In this document: piece by piece, positions 24,961 to 33,376 of the stretch | How the letters are laid out: each line of letters starts with the position of its first letter | How positions within the stretch are numbered: the stretch's first letter is position 1 | Assembly (NCBI GenBank): GCA_002704225.1 | Contig: PAFU01000046.1 | Coordinates: 30,601 to 70,238 of the forward strand | Reading direction: 5' to 3' | Length of the DNA: 39,638 bases | DNA from: Gammaproteobacteria bacterium | GTDB taxonomy: Bacteria > Pseudomonadota > Gammaproteobacteria > Pseudomonadales > Azotimanducaceae | Made by a program: the position numbers and the translations under genes | Notes under the pieces: generated by a model | The model's input: the letters and a program-made list of their open reading frames with translations, nothing else | Databases searched by the model: none | Told to the model about the DNA's origin: nothing

Positions 24961-27132
24961 TTGATTCTATCTCGTCCAATGCGGCGCTCTGTTCGTGGCG
25001 TGTGGTGGTGCACGTTAGCGCTCTTCGCCGGTTTGGGCGTGGGGCTGGCTTGGCATCGGGCTCACTCACAGATCATACCGGAATGTGCGGCGGGTGTTGA
25101 TTTAGAGGTTAGGGGGCAGGTGTTGGCTGCTGATCGTAAACCTACCGGTGAATGGTCGTTAGATGTGCGGGTGATGGGATATGACGAGGGGCAGACGCTC
25201 AAGCGTCCCTCAATGCCGCAGTGCCAGAACTTGGTCGGTAAGCGGCTGTTGGTTCGATGGCGTGCACAAGAACGGATTCAGGCGGGTGAGCAGTGGTTGT
25301 TTACTCTGAAATTGCGGGTGCCTTGGGGGGCAGCGAATCCGGGCGGCTTTGATTACCGGCGTTGGCTGCTGGCCAGTGGCTACTCCGCAACGGGCTACAT
25401 CAAGAAAGGTAAGAAGTTGCTGATACCGAATGCTGTGCCGTTCAGGCCGCGCTGGGTAGCCCACATCCGTGGTTCGCTCGAGCGCCAGGCGCTGGTACAC
25501 GCAAACACCCTGCGGGCTCTGGTGACTGGCAATGGCAGTGCGGTGGGTGCCGGCACATGGGATCGCTACCGGCGGACCGGAGCAATCCATTTGTTGGTGG
25601 TTTCTGGCCTGCACGTATCGGCGCTGGCCGTTCTACTGTTCGCCTGCGTTGGCTATCCGTTGCGCTTAATTAGCGTTGGCAAGGCGAGGGCTTATGCGCA
25701 ATTGGTCAGCGCCTTGGTCGTTTGCCTATGCGCCGTATGGTTTGCGTGGTTCACTGGCGCGGGTTCGCCCGTGACGCGTGTGGCGGGCATGTTGGTTTGC
25801 TTGCTGGCCTTGCGATTGGTGGGACACCTGGTGTCTCTGTGGCGAGTGTTGATCGTTACCCTCGTAGCATCGACGCTGATCTTGCCGCTGCAGGTCTTTC
25901 ACGCGGGGTTTTGGTTGTCCTACGGTGCCGTGGCCGCCTTGGTAGGTTTTTTCTCCGCGAGGCATCCTGTCTGCGGCACCGTGTCTGCTCTGGTGCAGGC
26001 GCAAATCGTGCTGTCGCTTGGGCTATCGCCCTTGCTGGTACTGCTGCTGGGCGAGGCATCCTTGCTGTCCATGCCCGCTAATTTTTTGACCGTGCCCATC
26101 GTCACCCTAGTGACCGTACCGATGCTGTTTTCGGGTCTGGCCCTTGGCTTGCTGCCGCACTGGTTGCCAGCGTCTTCTGCCATACAGAGCCTGTCGACAC
26201 TGACGTTGCAGGTGGCCGACTTCAGCTTGGCGCTGGTTGACGTGTTACTTACTGCGTTGCTTCACAGTGTGCCGCAACACAGTGCCAGCGTCGGCTATGT
26301 CGGCGTCTGCACAGCGATTGCAGCCTTAGTTGGTGGGATCGCTGTATTGATGCCACTGTCGATTCATGCGCGAGTTGGGTTGCTGTTTGTGATTGTCCCG
26401 CTCGGACTGCAGGAGTCTCAGGTCCCTCGCTTCGGCGAGGCCTGTGTGCGGGTTGTTGATGTCGGGCAGGGCAGCGCGGCAGTGATCGACACTGCTGGGC
26501 ATCGTTTGCTGGTGGATACCGGGCCCCGTTTTGGTTCCGGCGATATGGGTCGATCGCATATCTTGCCCTTACTCCGGTCGACTGGGTCTCATAATTTGGA
26601 CTTAGTCTTACTCAGCCACACCGACTTGGATCATGCGGGAGGCATGGCCTTTTTCCGGTCTTACTTTGATGCAGTGCCGGTTATCGGTCCGGACGATTGC
26701 GTTCATGGACGCATGTGGTTGTGGGATGGGGTCAGATTTACGACCTTGCAGGCGGTTGGATTGACCTCGGATAACGACCGTTCGTGTACGTTGCTGATGG
26801 AGACGGAACATCATGCCGCCTACTTGAGCGGCGATATTTCTAGGCGGGCCGAACAAGCGCTACTAGCCCATCTGCCAAGCAATGTTGCTTTTCTGCTTGC
26901 GCCTCATCATGGCAGTGCCAGTTCGTCCTCTATGCCCTTCGTGCGCCAGCTTGCGCCTGAGGTATTGGTTTACAGTGCAGGAAGGACAAATCGCTATGGT
27001 CACCCGCACCCGCGCGTGGTGCGGCGCTACACATGGGAGGAAACACGCCAGTTGAGCACCGCCGATCACGGAGCCATTCAGTGGTGCTCTGCGCCGATGG
27101 CAAGTGTTCGTACACAGCGCGACAGGCTGTGA
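24961..27132 (+). CDS. comEC: DNA internalisation competence protein ComEC/Rec2
   Basis: ComEC is the inner-membrane channel for single-stranded DNA uptake. The 723-residue protein has three parts: an N-terminal DUF4131 region (about 1-170); a multi-helix Competence domain (about 175-480, with TGAIHLLVVSGLHVSALA and FTGAGSPVTRVAGM); and a C-terminal metallo-beta-lactamase-like domain. The last part begins VRVVDVGQGSAAVI, contains LLSHTDLDHAGG (His about 553) and ends with LLAPHHGSASSSS. All three parts are intact. TTG 24961 is used as start; ATG 24979 is the alternative. No other competence genes are in the window. Confidence 0.92.
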   Translation: MILSRPMRRSVRGVWWCTLALFAGLGVGLAWHRAHSQIIPECAAGVDLEVRGQVLAADRKPTGEWSLDVRVMGYDEGQTLKRPSMPQCQNLVGKRLLVRWRAQERIQAGEQWLFTLKLRVPWGAANPGGFDYRRWLLASGYSATGYIKKGKKLLIPNAVPFRPRWVAHIRGSLERQALVHANTLRALVTGNGSAVGAGTWDRYRRTGAIHLLVVSGLHVSALAVLLFACVGYPLRLISVGKARAYAQLVSALVVCLCAVWFAWFTGAGSPVTRVAGMLVCLLALRLVGHLVSLWRVLIVTLVASTLILPLQVFHAGFWLSYGAVAALVGFFSARHPVCGTVSALVQAQIVLSLGLSPLLVLLLGEASLLSMPANFLTVPIVTLVTVPMLFSGLALGLLPHWLPASSAIQSLSTLTLQVADFSLALVDVLLTALLHSVPQHSASVGYVGVCTAIAALVGGIAVLMPLSIHARVGLLFVIVPLGLQESQVPRFGEACVRVVDVGQGSAAVIDTAGHRLLVDTGPRFGSGDMGRSHILPLLRSTGSHNLDLVLLSHTDLDHAGGMAFFRSYFDAVPVIGPDDCVHGRMWLWDGVRFTTLQAVGLTSDNDRSCTLLMETEHHAAYLSGDISRRAEQALLAHLPSNVAFLLAPHHGSASSSSMPFVRQLAPEVLVYSAGRTNRYGHPHPRVVRRYTWEETRQLSTADHGAIQWCSAPMASVRTQRDRL

Positions 27133-27162
27133 TGGGGCAGGCTATTGGCTCGCCCAGACGTG

Positions 27163-27696
27163 CTACCTGCCCGGAACCATGGCGGCGTCTGCGTGACGTA
27201 CCATACGGTGGAGCGATTCGATCAACTCGTCTTGTTCAACGGTGGTCAGAAATGAGCCGATCTCAAAACGATCGCCCCGATGTACGAGGGCCACACTCTT
27301 ACGGTACCAGGGGTGTATGGCCTGATTGATGTGGATTTTGGTGAAGAAACGCTCCCAAACCTCGGTTCTATCGGGTCCGTCAATGCCGGTTTCCAGACGA
27401 ATCTCATCGGCGCTGAAGACGATGACTTCCTGCAGGCTGGTTCGCCTCAGACACCGCCAGAGGCAGTAGCTGAGGAATGCCATTTCCAGGCCGGTAAATG
27501 GTAGGACCAGCCAGTAGCCGAAGAAGACGAAGGTGATTGCGATGCCAAAGGAAACCAACATCATGAAGGCGAGAAAGTATTTGAGCGCGCGCCAGCTCAA
27601 GGAATGATTGGGCTGTAGAACAATCTGACCAACGGTTTGGTTTAGGTCTGTCTCGTTCTTGCTGTCGGCCTTGTCAAAATACTCGCAGCGGATCAT
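27163..27696 (-). CDS. DUF2244 domain-containing membrane protein
   Basis: The product of about 177 residues has two adjacent membrane helices, ALKYFLAFMMLVSFGIAITFVFFGYWLVLPFTGLE and neighbouring residues, preceded by the NHSLSW motif typical of DUF2244. A soluble C-terminal beta domain follows (VIVFSADEIRLETG). The motif SWRALKYF and the WLVLPFTGLEM block are the basis for the family call. ATG 27696 gives the expected length, with GAGGAAA 12 bases upstream; ATG 27744 would add 16 residues. Function is unknown; DUF2244 genes often lie near cytochrome oxidase genes, which are not seen here. Confidence 0.8.
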   Translation of the reverse strand: MIRCEYFDKADSKNETDLNQTVGQIVLQPNHSLSWRALKYFLAFMMLVSFGIAITFVFFGYWLVLPFTGLEMAFLSYCLWRCLRRTSLQEVIVFSADEIRLETGIDGPDRTEVWERFFTKIHINQAIHPWYRKSVALVHRGDRFEIGSFLTTVEQDELIESLHRMVRHADAAMVPGR

Positions 27697-27768
27697 CGAT
27701 TGGTCGTTTCCTCGGTTCTGAACCTGGGTTCGGTTTCTGGGCATTGCAGGTCAATGGCCAATCCGATG

Positions 27769-27799
27769 CTTGAAAAATCTTAAATCAGTCGCCACTGAT
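27769..27799 (+). promoter_or_regulatory. Possible sigma-32 heat-shock promoter of clpB
   Basis: CTTGAAA at 27769-27775 is identical to the sigma-32 -35 consensus. After 14 nt comes CGCCACTGAT, a partial match to the -10 consensus CCCCATnT. Transcription would begin about 70 nt before the clpB start. The context (clpB is a classic heat-shock gene) strengthens an otherwise moderate match. Confidence 0.4.
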
Positions 27800-27876
27800 T
27801 GCAACAGGAGGCAGGTGAAAGACTTGTCAATCGTAACCGGCAGTGAGCTTTTGGCTAGCTTTTGGGAGGTGGTCTC

Positions 27877-30501
27877 ATGACATCGACGCAGTTGACCCAG
27901 CGGGTGGAGGAGGCTCTGTCGGTGGCCCATGGCCAGGCGGTCTCCCTGGGTAATGCAAGTCTGGAGCCGGCCCATGTCGCCTTGGCGATGGCGAATGCTG
28001 ATCAGTCTTTACTCAGCCAATTGGCCCAATCAGCGAGCGGTGATATCACGCCGCTGCGTAACGCCTTGACCACCGTTGTGAATGATCTTCCGACGTTGGG
28101 ATCACCGGGCGGTCAGTTGTCGGGCAGTCCGAGCTTGCAATCGTTACTGACCCAAGCTCAGAAACTGGCGGAACAAGCCGGCGACGAGTTCATTGCCGAA
28201 GACTGGGTCGTGCTGGCGTTTTTTCAGGATCCAAAAGTTGCCGAAAGTCTCGCGGCAGTAGGTATCAATCAGCGGGCGGCCTCGGCATTCATTGAGTTGC
28301 AAAGACAGGGTAGAACAGTGGAACAAAAAAACGACGAAGAAATGCGCAATGCGCTGGAAAAATACACCCAAGATCTCACGGATCTGGCAGAACAAGGGAA
28401 GCTGGACCCGGTGATCGGTCGGGACGAAGAAATACGCCGTACCGTGCAGGTTCTGCAGCGACGTACCAAGAACAATCCGGTGCTTATCGGAGAACCCGGT
28501 GTGGGTAAGACCGCCATCGTGGAAGGGTTGGCACAACGTATCATCAATGGCGAAGTGGCGGACAGTTTGAAAGACAAGCGCGTGCTGTCGCTGGATTTGG
28601 GGGCGTTGATTGCCGGTGCCAAGTACCGGGGCGAATTCGAGGAGCGACTCAAGGCTGTGCTGAACGATTTAGCCAAACAAGAGGGCAACATCATTCTCTT
28701 CATCGATGAGTTGCACACCATGGTGGGTGCCGGCAAGGCGGATGGTGCGATGGATGCGGGCAACATGCTCAAGCCTGCGCTTGCTCGCGGTGAGCTGCAC
28801 TGTGTCGGAGCAACCACCTTGGATGAGTATCGGCAGTACATCGAAAAAGATGCGGCGCTGGAGCGACGGTTCCAGAAAGTGCAGGTCGATCAACCGGATT
28901 TACAAGACACGGTCGCCATACTGCGTGGTCTGAAAGAGCGCTATGAGGTGCACCATGGTGTGGATATTACGGATCCGGCCATTGTTGCTGCCGCCAATTT
29001 ATCTCATCGATACATAACTGACCGGCAATTGCCTGACAAGGCCATTGACCTCATTGACGAGGCCGCAAGCCGAATTCGCTTGGAAATGGACTCGAAGCCG
29101 GAAAGCATGGATGTGCTAGACCGCCGACTGATGCAGTTGAAGATGGAGGTTGAAGCACTCAAAAAAGAAAGCGATGACGCCAGCAAAAAACGCCTCGATG
29201 ACCTGCGCGGCGAAATAGCCGATATTGAAAAAGAATATGCCGCGCTGGATAAAATCTGGGAGGCTGAAAAACAGACGCTGAAAGGGTCGCAAGACACCAA
29301 GGAAGAGTTGGAAGCGGCCCGCCTGCAGTTCGAAGCGGCCAAACGTGAAAGCGATTTGACCCGCATGTCCGAGCTGCAGTACGGCGTCATCCCAGATTTA
29401 GAGAAACGTTTGGAGCAGCAGACCGCGAGTTCGGACGCTGGCGCGCCTGAAGAGGGTAGTCAAACCCGGCTGCTGCGTAACAAGGTGACGGCGGAAGAGA
29501 TTGCCGAGGTGGTGGGCAAATGGACGGGCATTCCTGTCGCTCGCCTGCTGTCCCAAGAGAAAGAGCGCTTGTTGCACTTGGAACAGGCACTGGGTGAAAA
29601 AGTCATCGGCCAGTCCGAGCCTATTACCGCCGTGAGTCAGGCGGTCCGTCGTGCGCGCGCCGGGTTATCTGATCCCAGCAAACCGAACGGGTCCTTTATG
29701 TTTCTCGGGCCTACCGGCGTTGGTAAGACCGAACTTTGTAAGGCCTTAGCGGAGGTGCTCTTCGACAGTGCTGACGCGATGATCCGCGTGGATATGTCCG
29801 AGTTTATGGAAAAACATTCGGTAGCACGCCTGATTGGTGCGCCCCCGGGCTATGTGGGCTATGAAGAAGGGGGCTATTTGACCGAAGCCGTGCGCCGCAA
29901 GCCCTATTCGCTGATTTTGCTGGACGAAGTAGAGAAGGCTCACAACGATGTCTTTAACATTTTGCTGCAGGTCCTCGACGACGGCCGTTTGACCGACGGT
30001 CATGGCCGAACCGTAGACTTCAGCAATTGTGTGCTGGTGATGACCTCCAATCTCGGTTCAGAGGCGATTCAAGCCTTTACCCAAGACAGTACGGATAGCG
30101 ATGACACAGAGGCGTTTAATCAGCGGCTCAACGACATGGTCATGGGCATCGTGGCACAACATTTTCGGCCTGAGTTTATCAACCGTGTTGACGATGTGGT
30201 GGTGTTCAAACCCCTGAGTTCTGAACACATCCAGCGCATTGCGCAGCTGCAGCTTGGCCTGTTGAACCAACGCCTAGCCGAACAAGCGTTGAGCCTGACG
30301 CTCAGCGAGCAAGCCATTCGGGCAGTATGCGAGGCTGGCTATGATCCGGTTTACGGTGCCCGGCCGCTGAAGCGCGCGCTGCAACGCTTGGTGGAAAACC
30401 CCCTCGCTCAGGCCTTGTTGGGGGAAGGTTTCGAGCCCGGAACGGCGCTTTACGGCGATTGGCAGGGGGATCGGCTGGTCGTGTCTGTTGTTGAAAAGTA
30501 G
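27877..30501 (+). CDS. clpB: ATP-dependent disaggregase chaperone ClpB
   Basis: ClpB is a hexameric AAA+ machine that, with DnaK, rescues aggregated proteins after heat stress. The 874-residue protein has the N domain (1 to about 150), NBD1 with Walker A GEPGVGKT (from residue 205) and Walker B IILFIDE, the M-domain coiled coil (about 400-530), NBD2 with Walker A GPTGVGKT (from 611) and Walker B LILLDE, and a C-terminal domain. ATG 27877 follows GGGAGGTGG; the upstream in-frame TTG 27862 is unnecessary. It is slightly longer than E. coli ClpB, with a few extra residues in the M-domain/NBD2 boundary region. Confidence 0.96.
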   Translation: MTSTQLTQRVEEALSVAHGQAVSLGNASLEPAHVALAMANADQSLLSQLAQSASGDITPLRNALTTVVNDLPTLGSPGGQLSGSPSLQSLLTQAQKLAEQAGDEFIAEDWVVLAFFQDPKVAESLAAVGINQRAASAFIELQRQGRTVEQKNDEEMRNALEKYTQDLTDLAEQGKLDPVIGRDEEIRRTVQVLQRRTKNNPVLIGEPGVGKTAIVEGLAQRIINGEVADSLKDKRVLSLDLGALIAGAKYRGEFEERLKAVLNDLAKQEGNIILFIDELHTMVGAGKADGAMDAGNMLKPALARGELHCVGATTLDEYRQYIEKDAALERRFQKVQVDQPDLQDTVAILRGLKERYEVHHGVDITDPAIVAAANLSHRYITDRQLPDKAIDLIDEAASRIRLEMDSKPESMDVLDRRLMQLKMEVEALKKESDDASKKRLDDLRGEIADIEKEYAALDKIWEAEKQTLKGSQDTKEELEAARLQFEAAKRESDLTRMSELQYGVIPDLEKRLEQQTASSDAGAPEEGSQTRLLRNKVTAEEIAEVVGKWTGIPVARLLSQEKERLLHLEQALGEKVIGQSEPITAVSQAVRRARAGLSDPSKPNGSFMFLGPTGVGKTELCKALAEVLFDSADAMIRVDMSEFMEKHSVARLIGAPPGYVGYEEGGYLTEAVRRKPYSLILLDEVEKAHNDVFNILLQVLDDGRLTDGHGRTVDFSNCVLVMTSNLGSEAIQAFTQDSTDSDDTEAFNQRLNDMVMGIVAQHFRPEFINRVDDVVVFKPLSSEHIQRIAQLQLGLLNQRLAEQALSLTLSEQAIRAVCEAGYDPVYGARPLKRALQRLVENPLAQALLGEGFEPGTALYGDWQGDRLVVSVVEK

Positions 30502-30537
30502 TTGTATAAACATACAGTAGTTGGTATTTATACAGTA
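30502..30537 (+). promoter_or_regulatory. Tandem LexA-like (SOS) boxes overlapping a start codon
   Basis: The site TTGTATAAACATACAG (30502-30517) differs from the gamma-proteobacterial LexA consensus half sites (CTGT, N8, ACAG) by a single base. A second, weaker copy ends at 30535. The half site ATACAGTA is repeated exactly at 30512-30519 and 30530-30537, 18 bp apart. The second copy runs into the ATG of the next gene. The boxes begin immediately after the clpB stop. Confidence 0.38.
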
Positions 30538-30926
30538 TGGAAAAGCACGATACAGAACAAGCCGACGCCCAGCAGCCGCTTCAGCTGGCTTTGACAGTCG
30601 ATACAGCGCCGGTCTCTCAGCCCGAGAACTCCGACGGAACGTATGATGTGCCGGCAGTCAGCGATGTCGAAAGCCATTGGCGTGAGGTGAACAAGTTGAC
30701 CAAGGCCTTGCGCAAGCGGGGCAGAGTGTCTCGGCGCATAACCTACAAGGCGACAAGCCAAAAGAGCCTGTGGCTGCCTAGCGAAGCCAATGGTCAAAAA
30801 CAGGACCGGAGAGAAGTGGGGTTGCAGGTGTGTCGACATCTGGTGGCTGCGCTTCGGCTGCAACACCAACAGGAGCTTTCCGAGCGAGAAGCGTCTAACG
30901 CCTCGGAAGCTCAGCGATCGGCCTAA
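30537..30926 (+). CDS. Hypothetical protein behind LexA-like boxes
   Basis: I do not recognise this 129-residue hydrophilic protein. Residues 1-45 are acidic and probably disordered. Residues about 46-112 form the likely folded part, with a very basic stretch (KLTKALRKRGRVSRRITYK) that could bind nucleic acid and a helix (VGLQVCRHLVAALRLQHQQEL). The end is Glu/Ala/Ser-rich. There is no signal or membrane segment. No ribosome binding site precedes ATG 30537. Because the promoter-like and LexA-like sequence abuts the ATG, a leaderless or very short-leader transcript is possible. It lies 35 bp after clpB but probably has its own control. Confidence 0.6.
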   Translation: MEKHDTEQADAQQPLQLALTVDTAPVSQPENSDGTYDVPAVSDVESHWREVNKLTKALRKRGRVSRRITYKATSQKSLWLPSEANGQKQDRREVGLQVCRHLVAALRLQHQQELSEREASNASEAQRSA

Positions 30927-31077
30927 GCACGACGGTCACTGAATGCGTCGGCAAAAGCACTGCGAAAAGCGCCGCTTAAAGCCTCAGAAAAGCGCGAGGT
31001 AGTCGCAAGCCAACACTGCTATTCGAGCCCTAACACCGTTATGATGCGTCATTAAGCAGGCGCGCCTAGGGGATAGT

Positions 31078-32268
31078 ATGTCATCAGCGGTAGAATTGGC
31101 TTTGAATGCGGTGATCGGTCGCCCGACCGAACCCGTGATGCTGGACACCCCTCTGAGCGTTGATCAATTGCCAACGCCGGCCTTGGTGCTTGACCGAGAG
31201 ATCATGACCGCCAACATTCAGACCATGTCCCAACATCTGGGCAAGTACGGCAAGGGGTTTCGTCCTCACGCCAAGACGCACAAATGCCCAACCATCGCCC
31301 GACTGCAAATGGAGGCAGGCGCGGTGGGGATTTGTACCGCAAAAGTCAGCGAAGCAGCTGTGATGGTGCATGCCGGCATCGAATGCGTGTTGATTACGTC
31401 GCCGGTTTCGACGCCCGACAAGGCCAGTGCCGTGAATGCGATCCTTGGCTCACGGGTCACCCTGTTGTTGGTGGTTGATTCCATGGAAGGGTTCGCAGCG
31501 CTGGCATCAGCGATTGATGACGACAAGCGTGTCGGCATCTTGCTGGATCTTGACGTGTCGATGGGCAGAACAGGCATACGCGACGACGCGCTCTTTTTGC
31601 GGTTGTTAGAAGCAGTGCACAGCGATGACCGCTTTTACTTTGCCGGCATTCAGCATTACGCGGGTCATATCATGCACATTCCAGAGTTTGAGAAACGCCG
31701 CGAAAAGTCTCTCCGATCTTGGGAGCGGCTGGCGAGCAAGTTCGATTTGCTGGAACAGCAGGGTGTAACGCCGGATATCGTAACCGGTGGCGGCACTGGG
31801 ACTTTTGATATTGACGTGACTCTTGATCCGCTGACAGACATTCAGGTGGGTAGCTACATCTTCATGGACGAAGAGTATCGTCAGGTTGCTGGGCCCACCT
31901 CAGACCGTTTTCAGGGATTCGATCTGGCGTTGACCGTGGCCTGTACGGCGATCAGTCAGCCGCAAAATGCGACCATCACCGTTGACGGCGGCTACAAAGC
32001 ATTTGCTTCAGACAGCGTTAATCCCGTATGCGATGCGCTTCCGGATCTGCAGTTTCGATTTGCTGGGGATGAGCACGGCGTGCTGATTCTGCCTTCTGAA
32101 AATCCCGGTGATAATGAAATTTCTGCGGTGCGGCTTGGTCAGGTGCTGGAATTTGCGGTTCCTCATTGCGACCCGACGGTCAATTTGCATGATCAATACT
32201 GGATCCGCGAAGCCGACGGCATGATTCACAGCCTTTGGCCCATATCGGCCCGCGGCTGCTCGTGGTAA
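31078..32268 (+). CDS. D-threonine aldolase/DSD1-family PLP enzyme
   Basis: The 396-residue protein is a fold-type III PLP enzyme with an alanine-racemase-like N-terminal barrel. LPTPALVLDREIM leads into FRPHAKTHKCP, where the lysine after P-H-A should bind PLP. GICTAKVSEAAVM and VTGGGTGTFD follow. The C-terminal D-serine-dehydratase-like domain has PHCDPTVNLHDQYW, the usual metal-ligand region. Likely activity is retro-aldol cleavage of D-threonine-type 3-hydroxy-D-amino acids, or D-serine dehydration; which one is not decidable. ATG 31078 follows AGGGGATAG. exbB starts 25 bp later, so they may share a transcript. Confidence 0.8.
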   Translation: MSSAVELALNAVIGRPTEPVMLDTPLSVDQLPTPALVLDREIMTANIQTMSQHLGKYGKGFRPHAKTHKCPTIARLQMEAGAVGICTAKVSEAAVMVHAGIECVLITSPVSTPDKASAVNAILGSRVTLLLVVDSMEGFAALASAIDDDKRVGILLDLDVSMGRTGIRDDALFLRLLEAVHSDDRFYFAGIQHYAGHIMHIPEFEKRREKSLRSWERLASKFDLLEQQGVTPDIVTGGGTGTFDIDVTLDPLTDIQVGSYIFMDEEYRQVAGPTSDRFQGFDLALTVACTAISQPQNATITVDGGYKAFASDSVNPVCDALPDLQFRFAGDEHGVLILPSENPGDNEISAVRLGQVLEFAVPHCDPTVNLHDQYWIREADGMIHSLWPISARGCSW

Positions 32269-32293
32269 CGGAAGAATTCGCAGGGCTTGTTGA

Positions 32294-32896
32294 ATGCTAG
32301 AAATTTTTCAAGACGGTGGCTTCCTGATGCTGCCCATCGCGTTTTGCAGCGTCATCGCCATGGCGATTTGCCTCGAGCGTTGGTGGTCGCTGCGCCGGGC
32401 ACAGGTGTTGCCTGAGCCGCTTATGGCGCGAATGCATGATACTTCCGGCTGGCCTAGCAGCAGCACGGCGCTGAACGAGTTGGGTGAAACCTCGCAATTG
32501 GGCTATGTAGTAGCAGTGGGGCTGGCCAACGTTTCACAGCCCAAGGACGAATTCCAAAAAGCAAGGCAAACTGCGTTGGACATTACGGCACACAGCTTAG
32601 AGCGTCATTTGACGGGGCTCGGTGTTGTTGCGTCGATTTGTCCGCTGCTGGGTATTCTCGGTACCGTGGTGGGGCTGATTGAGGTGTTTGATCAACTGTT
32701 CGCCGCCGGGCAGACCGACTCGCAATTGCTGGCGGGAGGTATTTCCACCGCGCTGATTACCACGGCAGCGGGACTGTCGGTAGCCATTCCAGCCTTGGTT
32801 TGTCATCGCGCGCTGCTGCGCCATGTCGATGCACTCTTGCTCGAGATTGAGGCGGTGAGTGATCGGTTTTTTGATCAAATGAGAAAGGACGCTTAA
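32294..32896 (+). CDS. exbB: ExbB/TolQ-family proton channel protein
   Basis: ExbB-type proteins form the pentameric part of a proton-motive-force motor with ExbD. The 200-residue product has three membrane segments: near 8-28 (GGFLMLPIAFCSVIAMAIC); near 110-135 (LGVVASICPLLGILGTVVGLIEVF); and near 148-172 (ISTALITTAAGLSVAIPALV). The last two contain the conserved Pro/Gly and Thr pore residues. No tonB gene is adjacent. The exbBD-(msbA)-lpxK-kdsB position is conserved in many gammaproteobacteria. The exbD GTG starts directly after its stop. Confidence 0.9.
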   Translation: MLEIFQDGGFLMLPIAFCSVIAMAICLERWWSLRRAQVLPEPLMARMHDTSGWPSSSTALNELGETSQLGYVVAVGLANVSQPKDEFQKARQTALDITAHSLERHLTGLGVVASICPLLGILGTVVGLIEVFDQLFAAGQTDSQLLAGGISTALITTAAGLSVAIPALVCHRALLRHVDALLLEIEAVSDRFFDQMRKDA

Positions 32897-33364
32897 GTGG
32901 CACGGGTGAGAGCCGCGCGCCGCGAACCCGGAATCGAAATAACGCCACTGATTGACGTGGTGTTCTTACTACTGATTTTTTTTATGGTGTCTTCGAACTT
33001 TGTGCAAAACCGAGTCATCCATGTGTCACTGCCGGAATCCGATAGTGCGTTGGCTGGCAGTGGTGAGATATTGCAGATAACCGTTACCGCCGCTGGCGAC
33101 TACTGGGTCGCCGGACAAGACCTTGGCCGTGATATCGAATCTCTGGTGGTGGCGGTTGATGACTACGCGCGGGTGCTGACGGTGGATCAGCTTGCCGCGC
33201 AGTCGGTAGAAATTCGAGCGGATGCAAATGCAACGCATCAGTCGGTGATACGCGTGTTCGACGCTTGCGCCTCTGCCGGATTTGTTCAGGTGAGCCTAGC
33301 CACTGCCATGTCCGCGCAGACGTCTGAGTTCGCGCCATCGCAAAACTCTGATCCCAACCAATAA
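32897..33364 (+). CDS. exbD: ExbD/TolR-family biopolymer transport protein
   Basis: This is the partner of the preceding ExbB. The 155-residue protein has a short cytoplasmic N-terminus and one membrane helix containing the essential aspartate (Asp20 in ITPLIDVVFLLLIFFMV). A periplasmic domain follows, with DANATHQSVIRVFDACASAGF, the region typical of ExbD/TolR. It starts with GTG 32897 immediately after the exbB stop, with AAGGAC as ribosome binding site. The C-terminal 20 residues are low-complexity. msbA::lpxK begins 12 bp downstream. Confidence 0.9.
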   Translation: MARVRAARREPGIEITPLIDVVFLLLIFFMVSSNFVQNRVIHVSLPESDSALAGSGEILQITVTAAGDYWVAGQDLGRDIESLVVAVDDYARVLTVDQLAAQSVEIRADANATHQSVIRVFDACASAGFVQVSLATAMSAQTSEFAPSQNSDPNQ

Positions 33365-33376
33365 CCGGAGCCGGTC

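Noticed and set aside
28269-28841. 190-codon minus-strand frame
   Set aside because: Antisense to the N-terminal half of clpB. The Ser-rich composition is typical of reverse-frame translation of a G+C-rich gene.
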